The notes: generated by a model from the letters alone, not told the origin. Numbered from the stretch's first letter, positions 45,834 to 55,263 are shown. The stretch: DNA of 64,000 bases from Bythopirellula polymerisocia (GCF_007860015.1 NZ_SJPS01000002.1:496898-560897); one strand, 5' to 3'. Numbers and translations: made by a program.

Positions 45834-46964
45834 CTAAAGGAACGTCAGTTCGATCATTTGTGGCACGTAGGTCGCCGAGTTTACAAAGGTGATGTAAATG
45901 ATCTTCCCGTTCTCGCGGGCAAGTTCGGGGTGTTCTTTGGCGGCATAGATCAGATCCGCATCACCGACCTGTTCTGGGCGAAAGACGATTTCGGAATCAC
46001 TCCATGGCCCAGTGATCTCCGGCGAAGTTCGCATAACAATTTTGTTGTCGCGTAGATGCGAATGTATTGCCAAGTAACAGCCGAGATGGGGATTGTAGGA
46101 AGCCGACATTTCGTTCGGCACAGAATCGAACAGCGATGCCATCGGTTCGAAGTACTTCGACCAGCGAGGCTTGATCTCGGGATAACTCGCGATTGGCGCC
46201 TCGACCAGATAATCATAGCTGGAGAAATCACCAATCTTATCCGGGGTTGTACGGGCGAGAAACATACCCGTGATCAGGCTTCCCCAGACGTAGGAGTACT
46301 CTTCCTGCTGCTGGACAAAGACTCCGAAACTGGGTTGATCACCTTTCCAGAAAAAATCTGTCCCATCGGGAGACTCCAATCGTTTGAACTTCCACTCGCC
46401 GACTTTCGCTTGAGCGATGCCCATGCCATCAAGTTCAAAGTTTTCGAAGATATCGACGCCGGGTATCAAGGAAATTCGGTGATAGAAGAGGTAGATATTC
46501 TCACCGCTGCAGATCCCGTGAATTGGCCAAATGCGCTCGTCGGCAGGATTTTCATCATCGGCAAAGGGGATTATTTGTATCGGCCGATTGCCGTCTTGTT
46601 GAGTGAGAAACTGGAACTTCTTGATTCCCTGTGAAACATCCTGTTTGGGAACGAGAGCCGCTGTATTGGAAAGTTTGTCCTCGAGCGGCAGGCCACGTAT
46701 CGACTCGAATGGACCTTCAATGGTATCGCCAAAGACCCATAAGGATTCACCCGATGGTAAGACGACGCTCGAGGCACAATCCAGTCCCGTAACACCCATG
46801 GGATTCTTTTGGAATTGATTCCCAAGGTAGCGAACCGCAGCAACACGTTTTGAGAGTTCTGTTTCCCCCCGAGCAACTCGTACTTGCCACCAATCGGAGT
46901 GCGTAGCCAACATTCCGCTGGCAGACAGCTTAAGCATCTGGCGTCGAGAGATCGGATATGTCAT
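45834..46964 (-). CDS. Tat-exported DUF4185-like beta-propeller protein
   Basis: A 376-residue protein with a Tat-type signal near the N-terminus (SRRQMLKLS, residues 6-14). The propeller region has the family marker ESLWVFGDTIEG near residue 73, then repeated blades up to AAKEHPELARENGKIIYITFVNS near 350. The last blade is similar to AAKAHPELASDGLAMTYCSN in the esterase fusion at 41247. I use the ATG at 46964; it follows the stop of the FAH-family gene by 13 bases, and the frame open upstream overlaps that gene. Probably a carbohydrate-active or binding protein. Catalysis cannot be shown. Confidence 0.72.
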   Translation of the reverse strand: MTYPISRRQMLKLSASGMLATHSDWWQVRVARGETELSKRVAAVRYLGNQFQKNPMGVTGLDCASSVVLPSGESLWVFGDTIEGPFESIRGLPLEDKLSNTAALVPKQDVSQGIKKFQFLTQQDGNRPIQIIPFADDENPADERIWPIHGICSGENIYLFYHRISLIPGVDIFENFELDGMGIAQAKVGEWKFKRLESPDGTDFFWKGDQPSFGVFVQQQEEYSYVWGSLITGMFLARTTPDKIGDFSSYDYLVEAPIASYPEIKPRWSKYFEPMASLFDSVPNEMSASYNPHLGCYLAIHSHLRDNKIVMRTSPEITGPWSDSEIVFRPEQVGDADLIYAAKEHPELARENGKIIYITFVNSATYVPQMIELTFL

Positions 46965-46977
46965 CTCAACGACTCTC

Positions 46978-47823
46978 CTATTTTGCTGCGACAGTCTGCT
47001 GTTCTTGCTCACCAAGGCCTTCAATACCCAAGCGTACTGTTTGGCCCGGTTTGAGAAAAACCTTGGGATTCTGCCCCATTCCAACGCCGGGAGGGGTGCC
47101 AGTGGTGATCACATCGCCAGGCATCAGAGACATGAACTGGCTGACGTAACTTACTAGTGTTGTCACTCCAAAAATCATCGTACTTGTGGAACCGTTTTGA
47201 TAGCGGTGTCCGTCGACTTCCAGCCACAGGTTCAAGTCTTGGGGATCACCAATTTCGTCGCGGGTTACGAGCCAGGGACCCAATGGAGAGAATGTATCGC
47301 AGCCTTTTCCCTTATCCCACAAACCAGATCGTTCCAATTGAAACGAGCGCTCGGAGACGTCGTTTACGACACAATAGCCGGCAACATGGGAGAATGAATC
47401 TTGCTCGGTAATGTATTTAGCTCGTTTGCCGATAACGACACCGAGTTCTACCTCCCAATCGGTCTTCCCTGAACCACGGGGGATTTCGATATTGTCGTTT
47501 GGCCCTGTGATAGACGTAGTAGCTTTCATGAAAATCACCGGCTCACTCGGAACCTCAACCCCCGCCTCGGCGGCATGGTCTGCATAGTTCAGCCCAATGC
47601 CAATGACCTTGCTCGTGCCAGCAACGCAAGGGCCCAAGCGAACGCCTTGTTCAACTAATGGTAGCTTGGCAACATCGAGTTGTCGGATTTTCTCGATGGA
47701 CTCGTCGGAGAGTAGTTCGCCTGCCAGATCGGGAACAATTCCCTCCAGCGAGCGAATTCGACCATCGCTATCCAACAGACCTGGGAGTTCACATCCCGAA
47801 TCACCATAACGCAATAATTTCAT
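46978..47823 (-). CDS. Fumarylacetoacetate hydrolase family enzyme, diketo-deoxy-sugar-acid hydrolase-like
   Basis: A 281-residue FAH-family protein. It has the conserved IGIGLNYADHAAEAG segment near residue 75, FMKATTSITGPND near 98, the metal ligands in DWEVELGVVIGKRA (Glu, Glu) near 122 with VNDVSERSFQ near 153, and a DVITTGTPPGVGMG loop near 240. The best-known close relatives are ureidoglycolate-lyase-annotated proteins and 2,4-diketo-3-deoxy-L-fuconate/rhamnonate hydrolases, which split the diketo acid to pyruvate and lactate. With the KDF-dehydrogenase-like SDR at 22609, the latter role is favoured. A strong AAGGAGG precedes the ATG. First gene of a two-gene operon. Confidence 0.83.
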   Translation of the reverse strand: MKLLRYGDSGCELPGLLDSDGRIRSLEGIVPDLAGELLSDESIEKIRQLDVAKLPLVEQGVRLGPCVAGTSKVIGIGLNYADHAAEAGVEVPSEPVIFMKATTSITGPNDNIEIPRGSGKTDWEVELGVVIGKRAKYITEQDSFSHVAGYCVVNDVSERSFQLERSGLWDKGKGCDTFSPLGPWLVTRDEIGDPQDLNLWLEVDGHRYQNGSTSTMIFGVTTLVSYVSQFMSLMPGDVITTGTPPGVGMGQNPKVFLKPGQTVRLGIEGLGEQEQQTVAAK

Positions 47824-48110
47824 ATTGATTCTTTCCTCCTTAACCTACAAACTACCCTGCAGTTGCTAGAAAACAAGGCTGGAACGTCCGACCGTTCAAG
47901 AAATTCCGGCGCGAATCCGCAATCTTCGACTGCCGCAGCAACTCATACTCCGTGGCACTTGGCATCATGGAAGCGATAGAACTATTGTCCTACGAGAGTC
48001 GAACGGCAATCTCTCAAACAAAAAAATGTTGCAACTTGGGAGTATACTCAAAAGCTGTGGACGAGACTTGTGCGAAATACCATCTCACTCTTTCGAACGA
48101 AAGTCCCAAG

Positions 48111-49181
48111 ATGAGAATCTCTGAACTATCAATGGCAAAATGGGGATTCACTCTGAGGCAATGGTCCGCTGCGGTGACCTTGATGATATTGGCATCGGTA
48201 ACTACGGCGCCGGCGGCAGAACTAGAAACCATCGATTCTCCCGCAACTAACACAATCGAGGCGCTCCGCTATCCAGGTAAGGAGATGAAAGAAGGCTTTT
48301 TAAACTCCGCCAAGCAAATCGAAGCATTAATCCAGGACGATCCCGACGAAGCTGCCAACTATGTTGGCTTGGCAGATGTCCAGATATTCCTTTGGTGTTA
48401 CGGATTCGCTCCGCACGCTGAAGTGATGCCACTTTGTGAAACGTCAGTCAAGAAGGCTCTGGAACTCGATCCCAATCTAGCAGCCGCTCATACGACTTTA
48501 GGAGTAGTATTACTTGGCCAGCGAGACTGGGACGCCGCCGAACGCCACTTGCGATTAGGGATCGAATTGGAACCAACTCGAGCCCAGGCGCAGCATTGGT
48601 ATGCCCTTTATTTGGCCGCAATGGGTCGGCACGACGAGGCAAGAAAGCAATCGCTGCGGAGTTTTGAACTCGACTACTCGTCGGGCATGACTATCGGGAG
48701 GAGCTCGATTCTGTACTTCGAACGTGATTGGCAGGGGATGATCGATCTGCTCAAGCCGACGATTGAGCGGGATGAGAGCTACGGACCCGCTTACGACTGG
48801 CTCGGCATGGCCTACGTGCAAGAACAGCAGTTCGATAAAGCAATTGAAACGTATCGCCGCGCGGTTGAACTATCTGATTCTCTAGCAGAAGTTTTGGCCG
48901 GGTTGGGCCACGCCTACGCTATTTCCGGCCGTGAAGAAGAAGCACGGCAAGTGCTCGACAAGCTACATCGGCTTGCTAAGCGTTGGCACGTGCCCCCGGT
49001 GCAAATCGCCTTCGTACATGTTGGGCTTGGTGAAAACCAAGAAGCGATTGACTTGCTTGAAAAGGCCTATGAGCAACGATCGTGGGAATTGGTTTTCATG
49101 CAGGTCGAGCCATGGCTCGATGAACTCCGGACTGAACCAAGGTTTATAGCACTGATAGAGAAAATGAAGTTTCCCAAGTAA
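48111..49181 (+). CDS. Exported TPR-repeat protein
   Basis: A 356-residue protein with an N-terminal signal-like helix (WSAAVTLMILASVTTAPAAE, about residues 14-33) and at least five TPR motifs. The clear ones are LDPNLAAAHTTLGVVLLGQRDWDAAERHL, EPTRAQAQHWYALYLAAMGRHDEA and YDWLGMAYVQEQQFDKAIETYRRAVEL. Such repeats mediate protein contacts; nothing enzymatic is seen. I begin at the ATG at 48111, where the signal peptide starts; the upstream part of the open frame is unlike coding DNA. It is divergent from the FAH-family gene. Confidence 0.72.
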   Translation: MRISELSMAKWGFTLRQWSAAVTLMILASVTTAPAAELETIDSPATNTIEALRYPGKEMKEGFLNSAKQIEALIQDDPDEAANYVGLADVQIFLWCYGFAPHAEVMPLCETSVKKALELDPNLAAAHTTLGVVLLGQRDWDAAERHLRLGIELEPTRAQAQHWYALYLAAMGRHDEARKQSLRSFELDYSSGMTIGRSSILYFERDWQGMIDLLKPTIERDESYGPAYDWLGMAYVQEQQFDKAIETYRRAVELSDSLAEVLAGLGHAYAISGREEEARQVLDKLHRLAKRWHVPPVQIAFVHVGLGENQEAIDLLEKAYEQRSWELVFMQVEPWLDELRTEPRFIALIEKMKFPK

Positions 49182-49229
49182 TTGAGGTGTCCGGGAATAG
49201 AATTTGTGAAAACCAGATGCGAAGCAACT

Positions 49230-49289
49230 TGTCATCCCGAGGTCCTCCGAGGGATTGGACCAGATTTCTCGGAGCACCTCGAAATGACA
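49230..49289. repeat. 22-bp inverted repeat, dispersed hairpin element
   Basis: The left arm TGTCATCCCGAGGTCCTCCGAG (49230-49251 in part given as motif TGTCATCCCGAGG) pairs with the right arm at 49268-49289 at 19 of 22 positions, with a 16-base loop. TGTCATTCCGAGG...CCTCGGAATGACA hairpins are widespread in bacterial intergenic DNA and behave as MITE- or REP-like elements. It lies 49 bases after the TPR gene stop. Confidence 0.6.
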
Positions 49290-49559
49290 GTAACGTGAAT
49301 TCCTGGACTCCATCATCCAACTACTTGGGTCACAAACAACTGTGGCCAATGCGGTTTGCGAATCACTGCAGAATCCGGTGCAATTGGCACCGAACTGGTG
49401 CATTTCGATCCCGATTTGGAACCGTATTAGGTGCCCGGGACAACCTCCCTGATGTGACCTGCCGAGGATCTTTGAGCTCTTCGAATCGGCATAGTAAGTC
49501 CCTTGAAAGGCGGAAGTTGAAATCGCCGGCCTTTAATCCCTCCTAACCTTTTCGTGCTT

Positions 49560-49999
49560 AGTTTGTCGCGGTACTAGTAAACCTCCGCAGCTTCTGCAAA
49601 TAAACCTGCTACCAGGCCCATGACAGGATGGCACTCAAATTTACTCGGGCCTTATTGGCCGTTCTTCCGGCATAGGATCCTCCATCGTTCGCCGCCTTCT
49701 CGTGAACCCAATCGAGGAAGTCTCGAATTTGTGTTTGCTCAATCTCACCAATGGCAACTCCATTGCCGCAAGCTGTCCACTTGGTGGCGGTTAACCGGTA
49801 TTCCTTAGGTTCCTGACGAGAGTTTCTTGGAGGCCATGTACTTCGCGACGACGTTCTCAAGGGAGATAAACATGGCGACGATTCCCTGGTCGTCGACACG
49901 CACCTTCCTGATCGGCTCCGCCAGCCGAAAGGCATCGTTAGGCTCCTTGCTGGACCTCCTGTCACTTAGAGGAAAAGTCAGGCAGCCGCGTAGCTGCAC
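49560..49999 (-). pseudogene. Decayed tyrosine-recombinase (integrase) fragment
   Basis: Read on the minus strand, the segment encodes part of a planctomycete-type site-specific integrase: SLENVVAKYMASKKLSSGT, then after a frameshift at about 49807 the continuation KEYRLTATKWTACG, IRDFLDWVHEKAANDGGS and AGRTANKARVNLSAILSWAW. A stop codon then interrupts the frame exactly where homologues continue with an EQ-type helix, and QVYLQKLRRF follows in frame. Only the core-binding domain remains; the catalytic domain is absent. It points inward towards the sugar cluster, opposite to the integrase remnant at 21137. Confidence 0.7.
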
Positions 50000-50500
50000 A
50001 CTTCTCTCGTTTTAACCTCAATTTCGCAGGGAAACTGCGTCCAAGAAATGGGGCGAACTCGCTGAAGCTGATGCATCCTCAGCGCCTTCAGTTGACGGCA
50101 AATTGTCGGAGGTGAGCCGACCACTGCGCCATAGAACTGCAGTAGCCTGCGGGTGTCGCTTAGCCCGCGGCTCGATTAAACATATCACCAAGGTGTACAG
50201 GCGGGTCTCATCCAAGCGAATTCACGGCTGCCGAACTACCGTCGGCCGAATACCAATCTCAACTCAATGGGTGTTGGTATGTCTCTGCTCGAAGCACACT
50301 TACTGCTCCCTCAGCCAACCAGCGACCGGGTTGGCTACTTTTTCCGCCCCTAACTTCTTGTGACCTGCCGCTCGATGGCCTTAAAATGGTCGCCGTATCT
50401 CTTCATATGGTCAGCAGTTACGACAAATCGGAATTTTTCTGGATTTTGCGCGGCGATCTGTCAGCTCTTTTCCCCACTAAGACTAATAGAGGACTTTTCC

Positions 50501-51118
50501 ATGACTGATGCATTGCCTGTGACAAACCCAGAAATGCTCCTAAACCGGGCGCGAGACGGTGGTGACCAAGCGGTCGACACGCTGCTGTCCCACTACCGAC
50601 CTTACCTGAAACTCCTTGCGCGCCTGCGGAATCGCCGACAATTGCAGGCAAAATATGATGATTCGGACTTGGTCCAGGAAACGCTTGTGCAGGTCCACCG
50701 CAACCTCTCACAGTTTCGTGGTGGGACTGAAGCTGAGTTCGCGGCTTGGCTCAGGACACTAATGTCCAGGGTCGGTGATCAACATCGAAGACATTACGAA
50801 GCTCAGAAGCGAGATGCGAACGCAGAGCAGCAACTCGAACAACAGTTCGAGGAGTCGTCTCAACTGGTTGGCCGGATGTTTACCAGCGCTGAAGGCAGTC
50901 CGAGCGAACAGGTCTCGCGCAGAGAGCGGGCCGTGGTGCTCTCGCAGGCACTGATGCAGCTTCCAGACGACTACCGAGAAGCGCTCATTCTGAATCGCTT
51001 TGAAGGCCTCTCGATGAGCCAGGTCGCCGAACGAATGGGCCGAACTGTCGATAGTGTCCAGAAACTTCTGGCACGTGGAGTCGTGGAATTGCGACGGCTG
51101 ATGGAGGATCGGCTATGA
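50501..51118 (+). CDS. ECF-type RNA polymerase sigma factor
   Basis: A 205-residue sigma factor that would direct RNA polymerase to a small regulon. Region 2 includes DDSDLVQETLVQVHRNLSQFRG at about residues 49-70 and the following EFAAWLRTLMSRVGDQHRR. Region 4 has LMQLPDDYREALILNRFEGLSMSQVAERMGRTVDSVQKLLARGVVELRR. The ATG at 50501 is chosen as the start because region 2 begins about 40 residues later. The stop overlaps the start of the downstream Ser/Thr kinase (ATGA), the usual arrangement where a kinase replaces an anti-sigma factor as the input. Confidence 0.92.
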   Translation: MTDALPVTNPEMLLNRARDGGDQAVDTLLSHYRPYLKLLARLRNRRQLQAKYDDSDLVQETLVQVHRNLSQFRGGTEAEFAAWLRTLMSRVGDQHRRHYEAQKRDANAEQQLEQQFEESSQLVGRMFTSAEGSPSEQVSRRERAVVLSQALMQLPDDYREALILNRFEGLSMSQVAERMGRTVDSVQKLLARGVVELRRLMEDRL

Positions 51119-53787
51119 CCAATCATGTCGACGCACGCGCGGATCGACTGCGAGGTCCGTCGAACAAACAGGACCAAGCTTTGGCTACCCGTGACCAACG
51201 ACTGAGCCAGGCGGTCGAAGAATACCTCCGTTCGTTCGAAGAAGTACGACCCATCGACCTCGACGAATTGCTTGCCAACTACAGCGACGTTGCTGATGAG
51301 CTCAAGTCCTGTATCGACACGCTCGACTTCATGCGAAACGTAGCCCCGCAACTTGCTGAAGAATCGGACAGCAAGCGCCGACAACCGGAAACAACAATCC
51401 AGCCATTAGCAAATCTTGGCGACTTCCGCATCATCCGTGAAATCGGCCGCGGTGGCATGGGCATTGTCTACGAAGCCGAACAACTTTCCCTCGGCCGCCG
51501 AATGGCGCTTAAAGTGTTACCGCTGGCTGCCACGCTGAGTGTGCAACAGCTCGAACGTTTCAAGAATGAAGCGAGGTTGGCCGCTTCGCTCAAGCACCCG
51601 CACATCGTCAGCGTCCACTCGGTAGGGGTCGAACGGGGAGTCCACTACTACGCGATGGAATTGATCGAAGGTTGCAGCTTGGCCCAAGCAATCGTCGAGC
51701 TGAGTGGAATTGGGAACCAGCTGCGGACTCCTCCTGCCGAAGTGTCAGATACAGCGGAGACTTCACCGGTCGCCGCCCTCTCCACTGCCCGCACCAACAA
51801 CCCGCAAGACTACTATAGGCAGGTCGCAAAGTTGATCGCGGACGCGGCCGATGCGCTCGACTACGCTCACAATCGTGGCATCGTCCACCGCGACATCAAG
51901 CCGGGAAACCTGCTGTTGGACCATGATGGAATAGTCTCGGTAACGGACTTTGGCCTCGCACGGCTGGAAGCCGACGCTGGAGTTACTATGACCGGCGATA
52001 TGCTGGGAACACTTCGCTACATGAGCCCCGAGCAGGCGGCCGGCAAACCGGGGTTAGTCGACTACCGCACCGACATCCATGCGCTGGGTGCGACATTGTA
52101 CGAACTACTCACAATGCGTCCCGCCTTTGAAGGAAATGACCGGGCGAAACTCTTACGCCATATTGCCGAAGAGACTCCACCTGGCCTGCGACAAATCGAT
52201 CCCCGAATTCCGCAAGACTTGGACACCATCACCGCCAAAGCGCTCGAAAAGGAACCGGCCGACCGTTATCAATCGGCGGGTGATTTGGCCGCCGACCTGC
52301 GGGCGTTTGTCGACGACCGACCGATCACTGCCAGGCCGCCGAGTTTGGCACAGCGCATGGCCAGATGGTCACGGCGGCACACAGGGGTTGCTTGGTCGCT
52401 CGCCGCATCTGTTCTCGTAATGAGTGTGCTGGCGACTTGGCAAGTGACCAAACAAGTCTTCGAGCAGCGGGCCGTCACTGCCGCAGTCGAGTCCAGCCTA
52501 CTGCAAGCAAGCGATGCGATCTCCGCCAACCAGGTTGCACTGGCACGAAGCGCCGTTGAGCGTGCCGAGCTGCAGTTAGGCGAGACATGGGACGCAAGTG
52601 ATCCGCTCCGCGAGCGGATTGACGTGCTTAACCGCGAACTCGCAAGATATGAAGCGTTCGACAAGAAGTATCAGCGAGCCCGCTGGGGACGAACGAGAGC
52701 CATCGAGTTGGCCAAAGAAGCCCTTGCCGTGTATCAGGTCGAGGAGACCGTCGATTGGCAAGCTCCATTGCGCGAAGCCAACCTGCCGGAGGATTTCATC
52801 CGGCGTGTCAATGAAAATGTTTATGAACTGCTGGTCATGTGCGCTAACGAATCAATTCTTTGGTCTAAACACAGTGACTCAAACGAGATGAAGCTTACGA
52901 AAATCTCCGAGTCGAACTCCCTACTATCCAAGGCGGAAGGATTACGACCTCCGACGAAGGGTTACTACTGGGTTTTGGCCACATGCTCACAGCGCATGGG
53001 CGACCTGACAGAGGGCTCAGTACGCAAGCATCACGACGCGGAGGCGCTTCGCTTGCGTGCCCTGGCAGATCAAACGCCTCCACAAAACGCAGCCGACCTG
53101 CTTTACATTGCCACGGACCGCATTTGGGGTTGTGCTGATGGGAGTTCAGGCACAGTCGAGCGGGAGCCGTTTCGTTGGGCTTTCAAAGACTTGGACGACA
53201 GATTTGCATACTTTCGTCAAATGCTGCGAGTCGAGTCTGATTACTACAACGCTTTGTTCTTCATCGGATACTATTTGGACGGCGCCAAAAGATGGGAGGC
53301 CGCGGTGGAGGCCTGGAATGGGTGCTTGGTGCATCATCCCGATGACTTCGTCGCCCAGCACAATCGCGGAATCGCATTGGCGAAAATTGGACGTTTTGAA
53401 GAGAGTCTTATCGATCTGCGGCACTCGGAGGCAGCCGCTCGACAAAAGATGGAAGAGGAGACCGACAGAATTGATGCAAAAACCAGATGCGTTTATGTGT
53501 TGTTGGATGTAGCCGAGGTTTTGCTCGATGCCGGTCAGCCTGCAGAAGCACAGACGCGTGTGCGGCAGGCAAATTCCATTTGCGACAGTCTCCCGGATGC
53601 CGCGTCAGATGGGCAGGACGCTTACGACCGCAAGCAACTCGCCCGAACCATCGGCAAACTGGAGCGTCGAATAAGTTCCCAACTTGAGCAGCGACAAACT
53701 TCTCCGGAATCTGACGCTATGGATGCAGAAAACTCAGTGAAAGAGAGAGACAACCAACCTCCCACTCCCCCGGAGGCCAGTCGCTAG
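51115..53787 (+). CDS. Membrane Ser/Thr protein kinase (PknB-like), partner of the ECF sigma factor
   Basis: An 890-residue transmembrane kinase. The kinase domain spans about 104-400, with GRGGMG at 111-116, the ATP-binding Lys at 133, HRDIKPGN with catalytic Asp 260, DFG at 278-280 and the GTLRYMSPEQ activation segment. It contains an unusual ~40-residue insert at about 195-235 before the catalytic loop. One membrane helix (424-443) leads to a ~440-residue periplasmic part with TPR-like repeats near 700-760. Translationally coupled to the ECF sigma gene, so it likely controls sigma activity by phosphorylation. The N-terminal ~100 residues have no recognised domain. Confidence 0.9.
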   Translation: MTNHVDARADRLRGPSNKQDQALATRDQRLSQAVEEYLRSFEEVRPIDLDELLANYSDVADELKSCIDTLDFMRNVAPQLAEESDSKRRQPETTIQPLANLGDFRIIREIGRGGMGIVYEAEQLSLGRRMALKVLPLAATLSVQQLERFKNEARLAASLKHPHIVSVHSVGVERGVHYYAMELIEGCSLAQAIVELSGIGNQLRTPPAEVSDTAETSPVAALSTARTNNPQDYYRQVAKLIADAADALDYAHNRGIVHRDIKPGNLLLDHDGIVSVTDFGLARLEADAGVTMTGDMLGTLRYMSPEQAAGKPGLVDYRTDIHALGATLYELLTMRPAFEGNDRAKLLRHIAEETPPGLRQIDPRIPQDLDTITAKALEKEPADRYQSAGDLAADLRAFVDDRPITARPPSLAQRMARWSRRHTGVAWSLAASVLVMSVLATWQVTKQVFEQRAVTAAVESSLLQASDAISANQVALARSAVERAELQLGETWDASDPLRERIDVLNRELARYEAFDKKYQRARWGRTRAIELAKEALAVYQVEETVDWQAPLREANLPEDFIRRVNENVYELLVMCANESILWSKHSDSNEMKLTKISESNSLLSKAEGLRPPTKGYYWVLATCSQRMGDLTEGSVRKHHDAEALRLRALADQTPPQNAADLLYIATDRIWGCADGSSGTVEREPFRWAFKDLDDRFAYFRQMLRVESDYYNALFFIGYYLDGAKRWEAAVEAWNGCLVHHPDDFVAQHNRGIALAKIGRFEESLIDLRHSEAAARQKMEEETDRIDAKTRCVYVLLDVAEVLLDAGQPAEAQTRVRQANSICDSLPDAASDGQDAYDRKQLARTIGKLERRISSQLEQRQTSPESDAMDAENSVKERDNQPPTPPEASR

Positions 53788-54006
53788 TGGATTGAACAAC
53801 GGGGAGTTTCACCAGTGCTGACATTTAGTTCGTCGCAGCTGGGTCCTGGTTAACTTGTAACCAATCAATTTAGTTTGAGGAGACTAACACGAATTCATCG
53901 TCCGATATCCGTGGATCGACCAATTGAGACAAATCATTTCTTTAGACGGTATCGCAGTTGTTTTTCGCTACCAACTAATTCGGCCATTTAATTTCCGGGA
54001 GAGAAC

Positions 54007-55263
54007 ATGCTACAAATTAAGATTTGGACCACGCTTACACAACGTTATTTCAACGGTTTGTTTCTATTCGGAGTTTTTGTCACCAGTAATCTTGAACGCC
54101 CCGCAGTTGCCGAACAATATGCCCTAACCTATTCCTTCGCGCCTCCTGTAACAGCTACGCAGAAATGGTCGTTTGGTAATGCCGTTGCGCTGCACGGTAA
54201 TCAGGTACTCGTGGGGGGCTCTAACAGTCGTGATTTTGTGGATCAAGTGTTCCTGTTTGACGCCACAACGGGTGGTCTAGTACATACATTTGATGACCCT
54301 GGGTTCGTTCCTGGTGAACAGATCGGTTTTGGAAACGCCATAGCTGTTTCGGATCAGTATGTTGCGATTGGAGATAACGGCAGTGGCCGAGTCTTACTTT
54401 ATGATGCGCTGACAGGCCTTCTAATTCATGAATTCAATCGCACTGTAGTTTCTGGTAGCAATCGGTTTGGGCGTAGTGTCTCATTAGATAACAATCGTTT
54501 ACTCGTGGGTGACAATTTAGACAGTACACAGGGAGATAGGCAGGGTCGTGCACACTTATTTGACACTATCTCCGGGAACTTACTTCAGAGTTACGACGAT
54601 CCTACCGCTACGCGACTTAATGGGTTTGGAGTTGCCGTAACGTCCGACATCGATCGCGTGTTGGTTGGTGCTGACGAAGGGGACAAAGCTTTCTTATTTA
54701 GCTTATCAACTGGAAATTTGTTACAGACTTTTGACATCGGTCTGGACGGCCAGTTTGGCTTATCTGTAGCTATGAGTGAAGACCTCGTATTGATCGGGGC
54801 ACCGAGTGTCCGCAACGGCGATTCAGAGGGTGTGGCGTACTTGCTGGATTCTTTGACAGGCAATGTGCTACAGACGTTTCACCCACCCGGTGATGATAGA
54901 CCCTCAAAATTTGGTATATCCGTCGCCCTTGTTGGCAGCCGAGCTCTCATAGGAGAAAGGGGCCAAGCTCATTTATTTGACGCAATAACCGGTCAAGTGG
55001 TCCAAACGTTTTTCGACCCCACGCCCAATGAACTGAGTGACTTTGGCACCCAAGTTGCCATGGACGGGAATCGAATCTTGATTGGAGGGAGCATAGCTGC
55101 CTTTTCCAGCCCACTAAGTGGCGAAGCACACCTCTATTCCGCCGTCCCCGAACCGACTTCGCTGCTGCTTGGCTCCGTCGGGCTTGCAGGTGTGCTACTG
55201 GTGCGCCGGCGCAGCAAAAATCCTCGTGAGAGTCCGCTTTCTACCCCATTTTATTGTTTCTAG
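54007..55263 (+). CDS. Exported FG-GAP-like beta-propeller with PEP-CTERM signal
   Basis: A 418-residue exported protein. After a signal peptide, seven or so ~50-residue repeats recur in the pattern FGxAVALxGNxVLVG ... AxLFDxxTGxLLQTF, typical of integrin-alpha/FG-GAP-like propellers. The tail VPEPTSLLLGSVGLAGVLLV with an Arg-rich end is a PEP-CTERM sorting signal, followed by 15 extra residues. GGGAGAG precedes the ATG. It begins an operon with the DUF1566-like and VKOR-DsbA genes. Probable surface adhesion or binding protein. Confidence 0.78.
   Translation: MLQIKIWTTLTQRYFNGLFLFGVFVTSNLERPAVAEQYALTYSFAPPVTATQKWSFGNAVALHGNQVLVGGSNSRDFVDQVFLFDATTGGLVHTFDDPGFVPGEQIGFGNAIAVSDQYVAIGDNGSGRVLLYDALTGLLIHEFNRTVVSGSNRFGRSVSLDNNRLLVGDNLDSTQGDRQGRAHLFDTISGNLLQSYDDPTATRLNGFGVAVTSDIDRVLVGADEGDKAFLFSLSTGNLLQTFDIGLDGQFGLSVAMSEDLVLIGAPSVRNGDSEGVAYLLDSLTGNVLQTFHPPGDDRPSKFGISVALVGSRALIGERGQAHLFDAITGQVVQTFFDPTPNELSDFGTQVAMDGNRILIGGSIAAFSSPLSGEAHLYSAVPEPTSLLLGSVGLAGVLLVRRRSKNPRESPLSTPFYCF

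Larger units (their letters stand above)
49182..50500. other. Degenerate accessory region without intact genes
   Basis: About 1.3 kb between the TPR gene and the sigma factor. It contains a hairpin-type dispersed repeat (49230-49289) and a decayed integrase (about 49560-49999, minus strand). From 50000 to 50500 no frame shows recognisable family features. The promoter of the downstream sigma/kinase module should lie near its right end. Confidence 0.6.

Noticed and set aside
21013..50000. A direct repeat of the tRNA-Pro 3' end that would prove an attachment site
   Set aside because: Only short matches such as TTCGAATC near 49475 were noticed by eye; too short to count.
50018..50363. Short frames on both strands between the decayed integrase and the sigma factor
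   Set aside because: Neither resembles a known family and no plausible start signal was seen.
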